This document shows, one piece after another, positions 4,439 to 5,001 of a DNA stretch of 5,001 nucleotides. The notes below the pieces were generated by a model. The model ran no database searches. It worked only from the letters and a program-made list of their open reading frames with translations, and had not been told where the DNA came from. The stretch is from assembly GCA_913031655.1 (NCBI GenBank), contig CAJWFY010000111.1, forward strand, positions 1 through 5,001, given 5' to 3'. Source of the DNA: an uncultured Flavobacteriaceae bacterium (lineage in GTDB: Bacteria > Bacteroidota > Bacteroidia > Flavobacteriales > Flavobacteriaceae). A program made the translations under genes and the position numbers. Each line of letters starts with the position of its first letter. Within the stretch, counting starts at the first letter, position 1.

Positions 4439-5001
4439 TTAAAGAGCTTTATTAAACCTAGATTGAATTTTTATAAAAGATATTTCTTTAAAATTTTTTA
4501 CAACTAAATCAGCTTCTTTGTAATCTTGATTTTTTGAGTGTAAGCTATCAAATCCAACACAGTATATTTTAGCTGCGCTGGCAGCCTGGATTCCGTTTGT
4601 GGAATCCTCTATTACTAGGCATTCTTCTTTTTTAAATCCTGAGGCTTTAGCAGCCTCTATGAAAATTTCAGGATGTGGTTTAGAAGCTTTTAAATCCGCT
4701 CCACTAAGTTTTGCCACAAAATATTTATCTAAATCAAATTTTTCAAAAACCCTGTTAATTGTTAGCATTGAAGCAGAGGAAGCTAACACCAATTTTAAAC
4801 CATTCATCTTATAGTCAACAATTAAATCTAAGACACCATCAATAAGGCTAAAGGTAGCATCGTTTTCAAAAATATATTTAAAATGTTTTCGTTTAAGATC
4901 CACTAATTCGCTAGGAGCTTGCTTTAAATCAAAATCTTCACAGAGAGTTTGGCAAATCTTAAATGTAGACTGCCCTGTGAAAGACTCATAGAGTTTTGTA
5001 G
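4439..5001 (-). CDS. HAD superfamily hydrolase, beta-phosphoglucomutase/YniC-like, N-terminus beyond the window
   Basis: Subfamily IA HAD enzymes with this wording are sugar-phosphate phosphatases or beta-phosphoglucomutase-like enzymes. The frame stays open to base 5001, giving about 187 residues; family members have about 215-220, so roughly 30 residues, including the nucleophile motif DxDGxxxDS, lie outside. Visible parts in order: cap domain with YESFTGQST near the edge, motif II as LVLASSAS (Ser), motif III Lys in GADLKASKPHPEIF, and motif IV acidic pair in CLVIEDSTNGIQAA. The ASS/SKPHPEIF/EDSxNG combination resembles E. coli YniC (hexitol or 2-deoxyglucose-6-phosphatase) more than phosphoserine phosphatase. 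An apparent start at 4903 is a GTG (Val) codon inside the cap and should not be taken as the gene start, because motif-bearing coding sequence continues upstream of it. The gene precedes the small membrane-protein and SerK-like genes on the same strand. Substrate is not predictable. Confidence 0.92.
   Translation of the reverse strand, partial: TKLYESFTGQSTFKICQTLCEDFDLKQAPSELVDLKRKHFKYIFENDATFSLIDGVLDLIVDYKMNGLKLVLASSASMLTINRVFEKFDLDKYFVAKLSGADLKASKPHPEIFIEAAKASGFKKEECLVIEDSTNGIQAASAAKIYCVGFDSLHSKNQDYKEADLVVKNFKEISFIKIQSRFNKAL

Noticed and set aside
4599..4814. 71-codon plus-strand open frame
   Set aside because: It lies wholly antisense to the HAD gene, whose conserved motifs (SKPHPEIF, EDSTNG) occupy the same bases; its translation shows no recognisable features.
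4439..4903. HAD protein starting at a GTG at 4903
   Set aside because: The same frame continues without a stop to 5001 and encodes typical cap-domain sequence (YESFTGQST), so the start lies outside the window.
4439..5001. Phosphoserine phosphatase paired with the serine-kinase-like protein
   Set aside because: The motifs fit the beta-phosphoglucomutase/YniC sugar-phosphate branch (SKPHPEIF, EDSTNG), not SerB, so a serine kinase/phosphatase pair is not supported.
1..5001. Mobile element, phage, defence island or CRISPR array
   Set aside because: No transposase, integrase, direct-repeat array, tRNA or terminal inverted repeats were seen, and base composition looks uniform across the genes.

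Overview
The window is visibly AT-rich and codon-biased towards A/T. It lacks Shine-Dalgarno-like purine boxes ahead of its starts. It carries several matches to the Bacteroidota -7 promoter element TAnnTTTG, and a secreted YceI protein plus a probable GDPD lipoprotein. Together these suggest a member of the Bacteroidota, most likely a marine or aquatic Flavobacteriia. This is an inference from style and families, not a taxonomic assignment. I see no mobile element, rRNA, tRNA or CRISPR, and no gene-free stretch longer than about 160 bases.

Layout. Nearly everything is on the minus strand, so transcription runs from right to left. From the right edge: a truncated HAD sugar-phosphate phosphatase/mutase-like gene (4439 to past 5001), a 37-residue single-span membrane protein (4287-4400), and a ParB-fold protein resembling free-serine kinases SerK/SbnI (3833-4276). 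Against these runs the only plus-strand gene, a probable lipoprotein glycerophosphodiester phosphodiesterase (3088-3831), whose stop lies one base from the stop of the serine-kinase-like gene. Diverging from it is an M24 pita-bread metallopeptidase (2361-3035). Next come a very basic 43-residue protein (2182-2313), a YceI-like secreted protein (1560-2120) and a two-gene unit: a GNAT acetyltransferase (1080-1481) directly followed by glmS (1079 to beyond base 1).

The most informative part is the left end. The stop of the GNAT gene and the start of glmS abut as TAAATG, so the two are almost certainly expressed together. The GNAT protein resembles eukaryotic GNA1 glucosamine-6-phosphate N-acetyltransferases along its C-terminal half, and GlmS makes exactly that substrate. 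Together they would turn fructose-6-phosphate into GlcNAc-6-phosphate, the eukaryotic order of steps, instead of the usual bacterial route in which GlmM acts first and GlmU acetylates GlcN-1-phosphate. This suggests a dedicated amino-sugar supply, perhaps for a surface glycan. The rest of the window looks like ordinary chromosomal housekeeping genes with two small proteins of unknown function.
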